From NCBI GenBank assembly GCA_023614405.1, contig CM042692.1, positions 120,893,503 through 120,957,502 of the forward strand: a stretch of DNA of 64,000 nucleotides, written 5' to 3'. Below, one piece after another: positions 46,832 to 57,776 of the stretch. Within the stretch, counting starts at the first letter, position 1. Each line of letters starts with the position of its first letter. The position numbers and the translations under genes are program-made. The notes under the pieces were generated by a model, which had not been told where the DNA came from, did no database searches, and saw nothing but the letters and a program-made list of their open reading frames with translations. The stretch is from Avena insularis. Taxonomy: Eukaryota > Streptophyta > Magnoliopsida > Poales > Poaceae.

Positions 46832-49506
46832 TTATGTTACCTCAACCTTGATAGCAATGGTCCCAATCATAATAGTTTCAAATTTTTCTCTTGGTATGGG
46901 ACAATATATTTCTCCAACTTGAATGCCTTCAACATGTTCAATTGAATTCAAACCATAAGTCCTTTCAATCTTCTTGGGGAAATAGACAGTATGTTCCTTG
47001 TCATTAACATTGAAGGTCACCTTTCCTTGATTACAATAAATAACAGCTCCTGCAGTATTAAGAAAAGGTCTCCCAAGAATAATAGACATATTATCGTCTT
47101 CAGGCATTTCAAGCACAACGGAATCAGTCAATATCAAGCAATTGTGAGCCACCTGAACAGGTACATCCTCACATATACCCACAGGAATAGTGGTAGATTT
47201 ATCAGCCATTTGCAAAGATATATCAGTTGGTATTAATTTTTCAAGTTGAAGCCTCTTATAGAGAGAGAAAGGCATAACACTAACTCCAGCTCCCAAATCA
47301 CACAAATAAGTTCTAACATAACTATTCTTAATAGAGCAAGGGATAGTTGGAATCCCTGGGTCTCCAAGTTTCTTAGGAACCTTACCATTGAAGGAATAAT
47401 TAGCAAGCAAAGTAGAAATTTCTTCATTGGGGATCTTCCTTTTATTCGAGACAATGTCCTTCATATACTTTGAGTAAGGAGGCAATTTAATAGCATCAGT
47501 CAAAGGAATTTGCAAGAATAAAGGCTTCATCCACTCACAAAACTTATTATAGCGTTTATCTTCCTTTGACTTGTGTTTCTTATCAGGGAAATGCATAGGT
47601 TTTTGGACCCAAGGTTCTCTTTCACTACCATGTTTCTTAGCAATAAAATCTTCTTTGGTGTATTTAGTATTCTTAGTGTGGTTTTCAGGTTCTTCTTCAA
47701 CTTTTTCTTCCTTAGGAACAACATTTTCTTCATTGTCACTTTTAGTTTCAGCATCAGAGATAGATATACTATTAGGATCTATAGCAGGTTCAGAGGGTTC
47801 TACAATAGTTTTATGTTTCTTTTTCCTTTTCTTACGAGTAGAACCACTATTTTCAGCTTGTTGAGAATCCTGCTCGATTCTTTTGGGATGCCCCTCAGGA
47901 TATAGAGGATCCTGCGTAGCAGCTCCACTTCTAGTTCTAATTTCATAAGCATGTTTTTCTTTAGCAGCATTAACTAGCAAGTCGTTTTGCACTTTAACGA
48001 GTTGATCTATTTGAGTTTGAACCATTTGAAAGTGTTTAACAATCATTTTAATATCATTAGAGGTTCTTTCCACAATATCTTTCAACTCAACAATAGCTCT
48101 AGTGTTTTGGATTAGATGATTTTGCACCCTTTTATTAAAGTTATCTTGCTTAACAATAAAGATATCAAATTCTTCTAAGCATTGATCAGGAGGTTTAGAG
48201 TAAGGGATATCACCTTCATCAAAGTGTTGGAGAGAGTGTACCTCAATAGTGGATGAGCAGGGAATAGGCTTACATAATTCTTCTATAGGAGGTAAATTCT
48301 TGACATCTGTAGCTTTAATTCCCTTCTCCTTAAGACATTTCTTAGCTTCCTTCATCACTTCATCATTTAATTCAATAACTCCCCTCTTCTTTGATGTTGA
48401 ATAGGCACAGGAATAGATGGTTCAGGTACAATTACTTCAGGTATAGCTTGTTTAGGAGGAGTCCAATCTTCATAATTCTTGCTTATTTTAGCCATTAATT
48501 CTCCAGCTTCCTTAGGAGTCCTATTCCTGAAAACACAATCAGCACAACTATCTAGGTATGTCCTAGATTCTTCGGTTAGTCCATTATAAAATATATCAAG
48601 AAGCTCATTCTTAGGTAATGGACTTCCAGCCTGTGCATGAATCAAAGCACAAAACCTTGCCCAAGATTCGGGCAATACCTTTTTTTCTCTATGTTTAAAA
48701 TCAAAAAGTTCCTGCAAAATAGCATGTCTAGCACTAGGAGGAAAATATTTCTGCAGGAAAGTACTAATCAAGCACTCAGGGCTATCAATAGATCCAGGAG
48801 GTAAATTACTAAACCAAGTTTTAGCTTCTCCTTTCAAAGGAAAAGGAAAAATCTTAGCAACAAAGTAAGTACGCATCTTAATATCATCAGAAAACAAGCC
48901 ACTCATGGTAGAAAGTTCATTCATATGTGCTACCGCACTTTCATTCTTAGTCCCACAAAAAGGTTCTTTCTCGATAATAGCTATGTAAGATAGATCGAGA
49001 GAGAAATCATAATCTTCATTTATAATGTTTATGGGAGAAGCAGCAAACTTAGCATCAGGAGACAATTTGGGTCTAATAGTACGCCTCTCAAGGAGACTCT
49101 TAGCAGTGCTCCTATCATGGGTGTTTTTACATTCATTAATAAACTCATCGGTCATCTCAACATAACCATCTTCAATATCATAACTCTCACTAGACTCAGG
49201 TGAGCTAACAGGTGTGGTAGTGTCTTCATTAGGAGTTTTGGTATTTCCAGCTATAGTTCTAGCAATCGTAGCATCTAGGAAAGGACCTAATGAACCACTC
49301 TTATCAAGCACAGTAGAAGCAGCATCATAAGCATCAGAAGTTTCAGATTCAGCAGTAGTAGCAGTGTGTGTAGCATGTGTATGTGGTGGTGTAAGGAACT
49401 TACTCAGAACAAACGGTGAATCAAGAGCAACAGAGGTGTTCAGAACCGTACCTCTTCTTGTAGTGGATGGTAAAATAGGAACCTTGCCATCACGAGACTT
49501 ACCCAT
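46832..49506 (-). pseudogene. gag-pr: gag-protease of element C, one frameshift
   Basis: The best-preserved copy in the window. Segment 1 starts MGKSRDGKVPILPSTTRRG at 49506 and carries the gag core (YFVAKIFPFPLKGEAKTWF, LISTFLQKYFPPSARHAIL). A one-base deletion near 48397, seen against A, shifts the frame. Segment 2 (48358-46832, about 508 codons) has a charged linker (STRKKRKKKHKTI), then the protease with CDLGAGVSVMPFSLY and IILGRPFLNTAGAV, ending IAIKVEVT. No zinc knuckle, and no RT after it. Apart from the frameshift it reads openly for almost 890 codons. Confidence 0.88.
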
Positions 49507-49566
49507 GATGGATGGATAGCAGCGAACAATAGAGAATCCAAGTGGACTTGATAAATAAAGCTATGC

Positions 49567-49582
49567 TCCCCGACACGGCGCT
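49567..49582 (-). other. Degenerate primer binding site of element C
   Basis: tccccgacacggcgct (plus strand) stands where A has the tRNA-Asp type site tccccagcaacggcgcca; bases have been lost and changed. Confidence 0.6.
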
Positions 49583-49593
49583 TAAAATAGTCT

Positions 49594-50981
49594 TGATGAC
49601 CCACAAGTATAGGGGGTGTATCGCAGTATTTTCGAGGGAAGTGAAACCCAATTTATTGATTCAACACAAGGGGAGCCAAAGAATATTTATAAGCCTTAAC
49701 AATTGAGTTGTCAATACAGCTGCACCTGGAAACAATCTTGCTCATAGCAGTTTATCAGTAGCAACAGTTTTGTAGTAGGAATAGTAAAGTAACAGCAGTA
49801 GTAAAGCAAAGACAGTAATTACAAAAGCAGTAAACAGTGCGATTCGAGTGTGGTAGGAATAGGGATGGATGGACGGGCATTGCATGGACAAGACAATTCA
49901 CATAGCAATCAGAGCATAGGGAAATTGCAGATAAATAAGATAAAGCATCCAAGCACTAGACAATCCTAGGCATGCGTTACATATATAGTCATACGTGCTC
50001 GTAATGAGAACTTGCACAACATCTTTTGCCCTGCCAGGACGTTGGTAGCTGGGCCTCTAGGGAACTACTGGCAATTAAGGTGCTCCTTTTAATAGAGCAC
50101 CGGAGCAAAGCATTAACACTCCGTGAACACATGTGATCCTCACATCAAAGCCATTCCCTTCCGGTTATCCCGATTTACATCGCCGGGGCCATAGGTTCCG
50201 GACAACAACGTGTGTATACAACTTGCAGATAAGACCAAAAACAATACTATCATAATGAATCAATAACATGTTCAGATCTAAAATCATGGCACTCGGGCCC
50301 TAGTGACAAGCATTAAGCACAACAAGTCGCAACAAAATCATAAAGCACTAATAAAAGATACTAGGCACCATGCCCTTCTGATGCCATTACATGAACAATC
50401 TCATCCAATCCCTACCATCCCCATAGCCTACAGCGGGGGATTACTCACTCATAGATGGGGGAAACACGGATGGTCGATGGAGAAGCGATGGTGATGATGA
50501 TGGCGATGATCTTCTCCAATTCCCCGTCCCGGCAGGGTGCCAGAACGGAGTTTCTGGTGCTGTTTTGTAGAATCTTGTGGTGGCGGCGGAGCGGAACTCC
50601 TTTTGGAAAAACGTCAAACCCCCCGAAGTTTTTAGGTCAGAAGGCTCCTTATAGGCGAAGAGAGAGGCCGAGGGGGTGCCTGGGGGGCCCACACCACCCC
50701 TTGGTGTGGCCTGGCCTGGCCCGCGCCACCAGGTGGTGTGGCCACCCCCTGGCTCTTCTCCGTCTCGTATTCTGGCTCCTGGAGTCTTCGGGTGAAATAG
50801 GATTTTTGGCATATTTTCCGGGATTTTTCCTGATAGTTGGTTTTCTGCACAAAAAGTAGACACCTAGGCAATTCTGCTGAAAACTGCGTCAGTCCCCGTT
50901 AGTTGCATTCAAATCACACAAGTTTAGAGGAGAAACAATAGCAAAAGTGTTCGGGAAAGTAGATACATTTTGGACGTATCA
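49594..50981 (-). repeat. 5' LTR of element C
   Basis: 1388 bp, followed by gcatg (50982-50986). TATA-like octamer on the minus strand at 49684-49691. Confidence 0.93.
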
Positions 50982-51279
50982 GCATGGTTGTTGAGTTACT
51001 CACTACTCACTGTATTCTTTGTGAGGAGGTTTAGTTACCTAGTTGAGTCACTCTTGTTGAGTCAGCTAATACTTATAGTACTTGTTGGTGAAGAGGTTGA
51101 AGTTGAGGTTGGGTCACCTCAACCAGGGAGGCTTGCATGCCAACTCCCATGCTCTCTATACTTCGAGGAAGAGGATGTAGAGGCTTTCAATCGATGATGA
51201 AGTATAGCTTGATGAAGATGTTCCCGTCCGGATGGAAACCCAACCAGCGCCTCTGATCTGCCCTACGGTGGGCGCCAAA
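50982..51279 (-). other. Internal region 2 of element E, right part
   Basis: Continues the interior interrupted at 29221 (gttgttgagttactcac matches 15758 onward). Contains the primer site at 51261-51277, one base off the tRNA-Lys complement. Confidence 0.88.
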
Positions 51280-52854
51280 TGTCATGGTGGTGTCATGGCA
51301 TATGACATAGGTAGGCTAAAGTTGGGGCTGATGGACGATGGAGGAATCTGGGGAGGGATGCTGAAGTGAAAACCTCATACGGAAGAACTCAGAGAGACAC
51401 GATATACCCAGGTTTGAGGCTCTCCTAGTGAGATAACACCTCTACTCCTGCATCTAATCTCATATATCTTGCCATGCTTGTGGATACAATGGTGCTCCTT
51501 GAGTTGTACTCTTATGCCTCTCATGGAGAGAGCAGAGGAAGAAGAAACCATGCTCCTAGTGAGCAGAGAGAGAGGAGCCCTTCGGAGGCCTCTCATGCAA
51601 CGATACCCCTGGTGCTCCTTATAAAGGGGATCCCAGGGGACATGGTATTTCATCCTAGTATTGTTTATGAGTTGTCTAGTGGGGGCTTGCCCAGTCATCT
51701 TGTCCTTTAGTGAGTCACTGGGCTTATCCTTCGGCATATTCCTTAGCATCTTAGGAGATGTCCAGCATATTCCCTAGCATCTCCCAAGATGCCTAGCATA
51801 TTCCTAGCATCTTGGACCAATGGTACCAGTCTGAGCCAGGGCGTCCCAAGACTAGCACCTGGCGTAGGCTTGACTTGACTTGGATGCACGTCGATGTAGA
51901 GGTTGATGGAGCGTTCAAGTATGAGCAAACATCCGGGACGAAGTAATTCGGCCTAGGGAAGTGAAATTCGGCCCTAGGGAAGATAACTCGGCCTGAGGGA
52001 GAAACGGGGCCCAACTGGGCGGTGAACAGTGCCCCAGCCGTATTATTCTTGTCCCAGCCAAGTTATCCTTCATTCTGTCTAGGCAGGGCAACAACCCAAT
52101 GGCCTAGCCAGATTAGAGGAGGGCTTAGCCCAAGTAACCCCGCGATGGGTGGGCCGAGTTAAGGGAGGCACCGGCCCAGCCGGGATTGCAGAAGGGGGAG
52201 GTGGCAACAAAGCCCCATGGTGGACCGAGTTACCCCCACTTCGGCCCACCCAGGTGAAGGGGAGACACGGCGATGGAGCATCTGTGGCGGTGGCGACTCG
52301 GGGTGGGCCGAGGTTTGGCTGGAGCCAGCCCACCTGGAGGAAGCGTTGACGCTGGGCGGCGATTCGACTGCAATGGCGGTGGCGACCCAGGGTGGGCCGA
52401 GGTTTGGCGGGAGCCGGCCCACCCGGGGGAAGCGTTGACGCTGGGCGGCGATTCGGCTGATGTGGCAGTGGTGACCCGGGGTGTGCCGAGGTTTGGCGTG
52501 AGCCGGCCCACCCGGGGGAGGCGTTGACGCTGGGCGGCGATTCGGCTGAGGAGGCAAGGAGGTGGCACGGAGATGCTTCAGCCGAGGTTGGTGGGCCGAC
52601 TGGTGGCTCGGCCCAGCCGGGTAACTAGGCAATTCTGCCCGGACAGACCGAATTTGGTCCAGTGGGCGCATCTTGAGGCCGAATTACGTATAATTCGTCC
52701 GAAGAGCTCTTTTCCTTTTTTTTCCTTTTTGATAATCCTTAAATCTTTTGATGTTCATGTCTTTTATTTTACCATCCTCTTATAGAAATGTTTATAAGTC
52801 TAATACTTCACATGATTCACCAACTCTGGGGTACCTGGGGTCACATCCCCAACA
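51280..52854 (-). repeat. LTR 3 of element E (5' outer LTR)
   Basis: 1575 bp from tgtcatggtgg to cacatccccaaca, followed by actag (52855-52859), which nearly matches actgg at 11765-11769. Confidence 0.92.
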
Positions 52855-52855
52855 A

Positions 52856-53075
52856 CTAGCTTCGATTTGGCGAGGCCGGTAGTCTGAAACAGGGTGGTGA
52901 CGAGCTTCACGGCGGCCGAGAGGCGGCGGAGGTCGGCGGGCCAAAGGTACTCAAGGAGGACGTGGTAGTGGAGCATGCCGGCGAGGTCCCCTGCAGCGCC
53001 CGCGAAGGCCAACAGCAACTACACGAGGTCGGTGTTCGACACAACGTGCAGCGTCAGCGAGGACCAGCCTTCCGC
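52856..53075 (-). pseudogene. Fasciclin-like arabinogalactan protein fragment inside CACTA 1
   Basis: Minus strand translation gives LTLHVVSNTDLV, a stop, then LLLAFAGAAGDLAGMLHYHV, LLEYLWPADLRRLSAAVKLV and TTLFQTTGLA. YHVLLEY and TTLFQTTG are hallmarks of the second half of the FAS1 domain in plant FLA cell-wall proteins. Only about 60 residues are left, with a stop, and the fragment is cut by element E at 52854. This is a gene fragment picked up by a CACTA element, not a host gene. Assignment rests on motif memory. Confidence 0.55.
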
Positions 53076-53129
53076 TCCATCTCCCACGCGGAAGCCACGA
53101 CGCGAGCGGCGATGCCAGTGCATTTTTTA

Positions 53130-53507
53130 TTTTTTCCTGGACAAGGTACGTTGATAGCCTAGCCGTCGGCATAGCTCCTAACCCAACTCCGTGGCGCAGC
53201 TCACCAGATTGGTACATGTGCAAGGTAAGTCGGGGGCCTAGCCGTCGGTATAGCTCTGAGCGTCGTCACCTCGCCGTCCGCTAGTTTATCCACGCCGACG
53301 GCTGTATTACGCTGAGAGCTGGACCTAAACCATCGGCGTAGGAGATATGCGATGAACTGGGCTAGCCGAAGGCCAACTTACTAGTGTCAGTGTATTCTTT
53401 GCCGACGGGGCTACGCCGGGGCCACTGTCGGCGTACCACTATGCCGAGGGTTGTTTTCCCTGTGCCGACGGCATTGGCCCTCGGCATAGCACATGTCTCC
53501 TGTAGTG
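53130..53507. repeat. Subterminal repeats and terminal inverted repeat of CACTA 1
   Basis: About ten copies of ccgtcggca/tgccgacgg-type words (for example 53163, 53245, 53295, 53404, 53464). Terminus 53494-53507. Confidence 0.75.
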
Positions 53508-54139
53508 CATCCCGACTCTCTAAACCTATTTAAATAAAATTTAATTACTATTTGATTTATCTCCATCAACCAAAAAGAATGACCTCCTAGCCCATCCATT
53601 TCCCCTCACCTTTTCTTTAGCCCTAGCCGTGCCTTCGTACTTCGTACCCTCCTTGTCCCCCACAACAATATTTTTCTCCATTTTGTTATAAGATGATAAA
53701 AAGAATGCATAAGTAAGAGTTTACAGAAAAGTTCCTTGAAGTACCGAGTAGAAACCGCCATCTATTTGTTGCCAAGAAATAAACCACCATGACCATGGTA
53801 GCTGGGGATAATTGTCTTGCTTAGATGTTTATGATTACGCATAGTACTTTACCGTTGTAGCATCATACCTTCTGGTCTATAAAACATGCGACGAAATAGC
53901 ACACATGCTTCAGTTTATGGCATCAACATTCTTTTTCTACTCTTTTTAGTTTATTTTTTTAGAACGTGGCTTGTAGATATGTAGGCAGATTCCAATTCAA
54001 TTTTGGAGGCTGGTTGAGTGTCTTGCCATTTTTACAGAGATAGACACGCATCTTGCTTTTGTGGGACCGGGAGTCGTTAGGAATTGAGAGCTTTGACTAC
54101 TCATAGAGAACTGTGGGAGGGTGGAGGAGCAAAAAAAAA

Positions 54140-54321
54140 CCGAGCGCGCGATTGGACATTTTAGCTTCTAGAAACTCCAGCGCTCCATTAATTTCCTTTG
54201 TGGTCAGACTCCTAGGGAGATTGCCCCATATCTCTTCAAGACTGCCTGGTCCAGAAACAGAAGTGTGTATGAGGCCTTGAACAATAATCTTCGATTCATG
54301 GATCTTAGTGGAGTCTCCTAG
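54140..54321 (-). pseudogene. Possible degenerate exon in U1
   Basis: The minus frame reads KIHESKIIVQGLIHTSVSGP then SLEEIWGNLPRSLTTKEING. U2 has a similar but broken peptide (KIHEPPTVAQGLKHTSVSAA). Conservation between units hints at an old exon. No family recognised. Confidence 0.25.
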
Positions 54322-54730
54322 CGAAAATAGAGCGGTGAACCTGGGTGCACGCGCATCCTATATTGTAAAAAAAATTAGTAATTAATAAAGGTTCAAAAAA
54401 ATTCAAAACTTTCAGTCAGGTCTTCGGTTTCAAGTATTGTACTCGTATAAAAGATTTTACCAACAAACGACTTTTATTCCAACCTGGGCGAAGGATTTTT
54501 CAAAAACAACACTATATTAACATTACATACACGCTATATACGTCAGAAATTTCACTTTTTTGCCTGGTTTTGTATACGAGTCATTTCTTAATCAAAGTTT
54601 TTATATAACTACAATACATGATTATCTTTGACCCCAAAAAAATTTAAATTTTTTCGACACTTCTTCTAATTTCTGTATTTTTTTACACATATAGGATGCG
54701 CGCGTACCCGAGTGCACCAAGTCCGGGTTA
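54322..54730. mobile_element. MITE in U1, Mutator-like
   Basis: Flanked by 10-bp direct repeats agtctcctag (54312-54321 and 54731-54740), which U2 has only once. Imperfect inverted ends include gggtgcacgcgcatcctata and tataggatgcgcgcgtaccc. AT-rich, no ORF. The length of the duplication suggests the Mutator superfamily. Confidence 0.6.
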
Positions 54731-54737
54731 AGTCTCC

Positions 54738-54825
54738 TAGCTGATATGCTCTCAGAGATGATAAACTTGGCAACTACTTAATAGCTGATATGCTCTCAGA
54801 GATGATAAACTTGGCAACTACTTAA
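54738..54825. repeat. 44-bp perfect tandem duplication
   Basis: Two identical copies starting tagctgatatgctctcag at 54738 and 54782. U2 has one copy. Confidence 0.9.
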
Positions 54826-55015
54826 CTTGAGGCCATTCACTTGCTAGAGGGTACGCCTGGCTCAATTCAACTGATGTTGCGCACGGGCCAGTTGTTTTAC
54901 TGCTTTGGAAACTTTAGCTATTTGTTTTTTTCACACTTGAAGATCCTGGACGCTGTATGGTTAAAACTAAGTCTGATTTTCCGACAACCGTCTGGAACTA
55001 GCAGGCACCCGGCCG

Positions 55016-55878
55016 GAGAAGTGCCGCTTTTTATTATGGACAACGATATCCTATAAGAACATCTCCAAAAACCTTCCTACAATGGATTGCTAAAATCTGG
55101 TTATAGTAAGACACTTTTGCTTCGGTGTCCCCCCTTCTCTTCAAACCTTGACAAAAAAACATGATACCGATTCATTTCGGAGACCGTACAAACCCATCTG
55201 AAGCTCGTATGGTCGCTTAGATGTGTACTCACTGTACATGTGCCTGCAGGAGACGGTAATTGGGAGGAATGTAGCCGCAACAACAAAATTTTAAAACATG
55301 GCATGCAAAGACATAGATCGTGATAAGGGGAGGTGGGATTAGCCGGTTGGAACATGGAGTATATCTAGTTCAACCGAGTACACCTATACAGAAGTATACA
55401 TGGTCTGTATATGGATTTTGACGGGTCAAAACAAAATTGCCACATACAAACTTAAGTTTTAGCGGGGGACACCGAAGCACACCTCATAGTAAGAGAAGCG
55501 AGAAGATTTAGCAATTTAAACAAAGTTATGCTTTTCTAGAATTCCTATAATAACAATCCAAACCAAGTTTCTCCGTCACATGTTTTTAGTTCTTCTTTTA
55601 TAATTGTTGGCAAGTAGAGAGTGAATCAGATTATGATTCATTCATAGAGGCCGGACAGTGTCATACCCTTTTCTTCTGAAAAATGTATGCATCTTGTAAT
55701 TATGGGATATGGGCCACCTAATAGTTGAGTTTTCTGTAATCTCGTTTTGCCAAAACGTATTTTCCTAGCTTTGTGGAAATCAATTTTTATCAATCCCTGT
55801 TTTTGTTGCCGGACCCAAACATGGATTTAGGTTGTTACACGGTTACACTTACACGGGATTGTGCAAACGATTGACTTA
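55016..55878. other. Sequence between U1 and U2
   Basis: No coding sequence supported. Contains the inverted-repeat element at 55086-55515. Confidence 0.5.
55086..55515. mobile_element. Candidate MITE with long imperfect inverted repeats
   Basis: Left arm attgctaaaatct...gcttcggtgtcccc (55086 to about 55133) and right arm ggggacaccgaagc...agatttagcaat (about 55465-55515) are inverted copies with mismatches. No target duplication was fixed. Confidence 0.45.
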
Positions 55879-56460
55879 CATTATCTATTGGTGTGACGCT
55901 TCCACTTTTCCCGAAAAGTAATTATCAACACTGCATTATACACTGTACGTTCCTTTTAATCAATTTTTTGTCAATTAAGTCTACACTTATCTAAATATTT
56001 ATCTTTTGAATTGGTATAATGATAGCTATATCGGAGACCCATCACCAAAATATACATTGGAGTCTTGTTTCCCAAGAAGTGCAGGGCACGACAATAATCA
56101 TCCCAAACTCTAAATTTTATTTATGTTTTTCTCTTCTTAAACCCTTGCCTATTTAAATAAAATTTAATTATCATTTGATTTATCTCCATAAACCAAAAGA
56201 ATGACCGCCTAGCCTATCCATTTTTTCTCACCCTTTCTTTAGCCCCACCCGTCCCTTAGTAGTTCGTTACCCTCCTTATCCGCTACTATAATATTTTTCT
56301 CCATTTCGTTATAAGACAATAAAAAGGATGCATAGATAAGAGTTGACAAAAAAGTTCCATGGAGCATCGAGTAGAAACCGCCATCTATTTGTTGCCAAGA
56401 AATAAACCACCATGACCATGGTAGCTGGGAATAGTTGTCTCGCATAAATGTTTATGATTA

Positions 56461-56537
56461 TTTTTTTCAATAAAGGGCACTTTATTACTTAAAGTTTAAG
56501 TATTATACCCGGCCTCTGCATATCTGAGATATTATTG
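56461..56537 (-). mobile_element. 5'-truncated LINE 3' end in U2
   Basis: The minus strand ends cgggtataat...aataaagtgccctttattg followed by a short A run. Flanked by ttatgatta direct repeats (56452-56460 and 56538-56546); U1 and U3 have the empty site. The tail resembles 3' ends of Triticeae LINEs. Confidence 0.6.
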
Positions 56538-57057
56538 TTATGATTATGCATAGTACTTTACTGTGGTAGCGCCATACCTTCTGGTCTATAAAACAGGCGG
56601 TAAAAGAGCACACATGCTTCACTTTATGGCATATTGGCATCACATTCGTTTTCTACTCGCTTTTAGATTATGTTTTTGGATTGTGGCTTATAGAGATGTA
56701 GGCTGATTCCAATTCAATTTTAGAGGCTTCTTGAGTGTCTTCCATTTTTATAGACATAGACAAGCATCTTGCTTTCGTGGGATCGGGAGTCATTAGAAAT
56801 TGAGAGCCTTGGCAATCCATGGACAATCGTGGAGGGTGGAGGAGCACAAAACGAGCGCGGGATTGGGCATTTTAGCTTCTGGAAACTCGAGCGGTCCATT
56901 AATTTCCCTTCGTGGTCAGGCTCCTAGGAAGATTTGCTCCACGCCTCTTTGAGACTGCCTGCTGCGGAAACAGAAGTGTGTTTGAGGCCTTGAGCAACAG
57001 TCGGTGGTTCGTGGATCTTAGCACAGTCACCTGGCTGATATGCTCTCAGAGATGATA

Positions 57058-57316
57058 GTTCCTCCGTGCGCAAATAAGTGTATTTCTAATGTTTGCCCTA
57101 AGTTAAATTTAATTAATTTTGACCAAATTTATTAAAAAAGCGTAGCAATATTTATGATACAAAAATAGTACTAATAGTTTAGTTTTGAAATATACTTTTA
57201 TAATATGTAGATTTATGTCATATATGTTGCTAGATTAGTTTAAAAAGTTAGTTAAAATTTAAAAAGTTTGACTTAGATTAAAAGTTAGAAGTACACTTGT
57301 TTGTGAACGGAGGGAG
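57058..57316. mobile_element. Stowaway MITE in U2
   Basis: 259 bp with TA on both sides (57056-57057 and 57317-57318). Ends gttcctccgtgcgcaaataa and ttgtgaacggagggag are the familiar Stowaway (Tc1/Mariner) termini. AT-rich interior, no ORF. Confidence 0.85.
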
Positions 57317-57510
57317 TACTTCACCTGAGGCCGTTCACTTGCTAGAGGTTACCCCTGGCGCAATTCATCTGATGTGGCGCATCAGCCGGTCGTTTACAGC
57401 TTTGAAAACTTTAGCCAGTTCGTTTCTTTAAAATACTGAAGAGCTTGGATGTTGTATGTTTTTGTTTTTATGAAACAAAGTCTGATTTTCACACAATTGT
57501 GTGGAACTGC

Positions 57511-57776
57511 TGGTCGTTTACTGCCTCGTTGACTAGCAGTCGGCGGAAGGGGAATCCCAACCCCCTTTTTTCGCCCCGCGCCGCCGTCGCCGATCTCCTT
57601 GCCCCCTCCCCGCACCCCTCCAGTGTCGCCCCATCGTAGCCATCGACCCTCATGTCTCGCTGCCCGTTGCTCCCGAGCTCGTGTAGCCCCAATCGAGCCT
57701 TCATGTTGCGGTCACATCTCTCGCTGCCGGGTACGTCATCGCGCGCTCGCGCGTCGGATGCCACCGTACCAAAACG
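57511..57776. other. GC-rich spacer between U2 and U3
   Basis: Pyrimidine- and GC-rich, with short ORFs on both strands that match nothing I recognise. Possibly a gene fragment. Confidence 0.3.

Larger units (their letters stand above)
29222..50981 (-). mobile_element. Element C: second copy of the A family, split by element D
   Basis: Target duplication gcatg is perfect (29217-29221 and 50982-50986). LTRs are 29222-30615 and 49594-50981. Gene set and order match A: gag-protease, second ORF, long non-coding 3' interior, no RT or integrase. Element D (33618-45676) sits in the second ORF. Without D the element is about 9.7 kb. Confidence 0.92.
11770..52854 (-). mobile_element. Element E: non-coding LTR retrotransposon in tandem form (three LTRs, two interiors)
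   Basis: Three LTRs of about 1.58 kb (11770-13354; 16035-16584 plus 25897-26926; 51280-52854) alternate with two internal regions (13355-16034; 26927-29221 plus 50987-51279). Each interior has a tRNA-Lys primer site at its minus-strand 5' end. The outermost flanks are actgg and actag, a 4 of 5 match, so the array probably behaves as one insertion. B splits the middle LTR and C splits the second interior. No gag or pol is present; the interiors are mostly tandem repeats. It fits a large retrotransposon derivative that is moved by another element's proteins. Confidence 0.85.
52855..53507. mobile_element. CACTA 1: terminal part of a CACTA (En/Spm) transposon
   Basis: Ends at 53507 with a terminus that reads CACTACAGGAGACA on the minus strand, followed by a possible 3-bp duplication cat. 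The 350 bp inside the end carry many copies of ccgtcggc and gccgacgg in both orientations, as expected for subterminal transposase-binding repeats. The other end was not found; E is inserted in it. Holds a captured gene fragment. Confidence 0.8.
53508..55015. repeat. Diverged tandem unit U1
   Basis: First of three related units. It begins at the CACTA 1 junction within the sequence catcc-actctctaaa that is complete in U2. Shared words with U2 and U3 include caagaaataaaccaccatgac, tctataaaac and tttagcttct. Disrupted by the MITE at 54322-54730 and a 44-bp duplication. No complete gene. Confidence 0.7.
55879..57510. repeat. Diverged tandem unit U2
   Basis: Homologous to U1 and U3. Carries a short LINE tail (56461-56537) and a Stowaway MITE (57058-57316). 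Confidence 0.7.
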
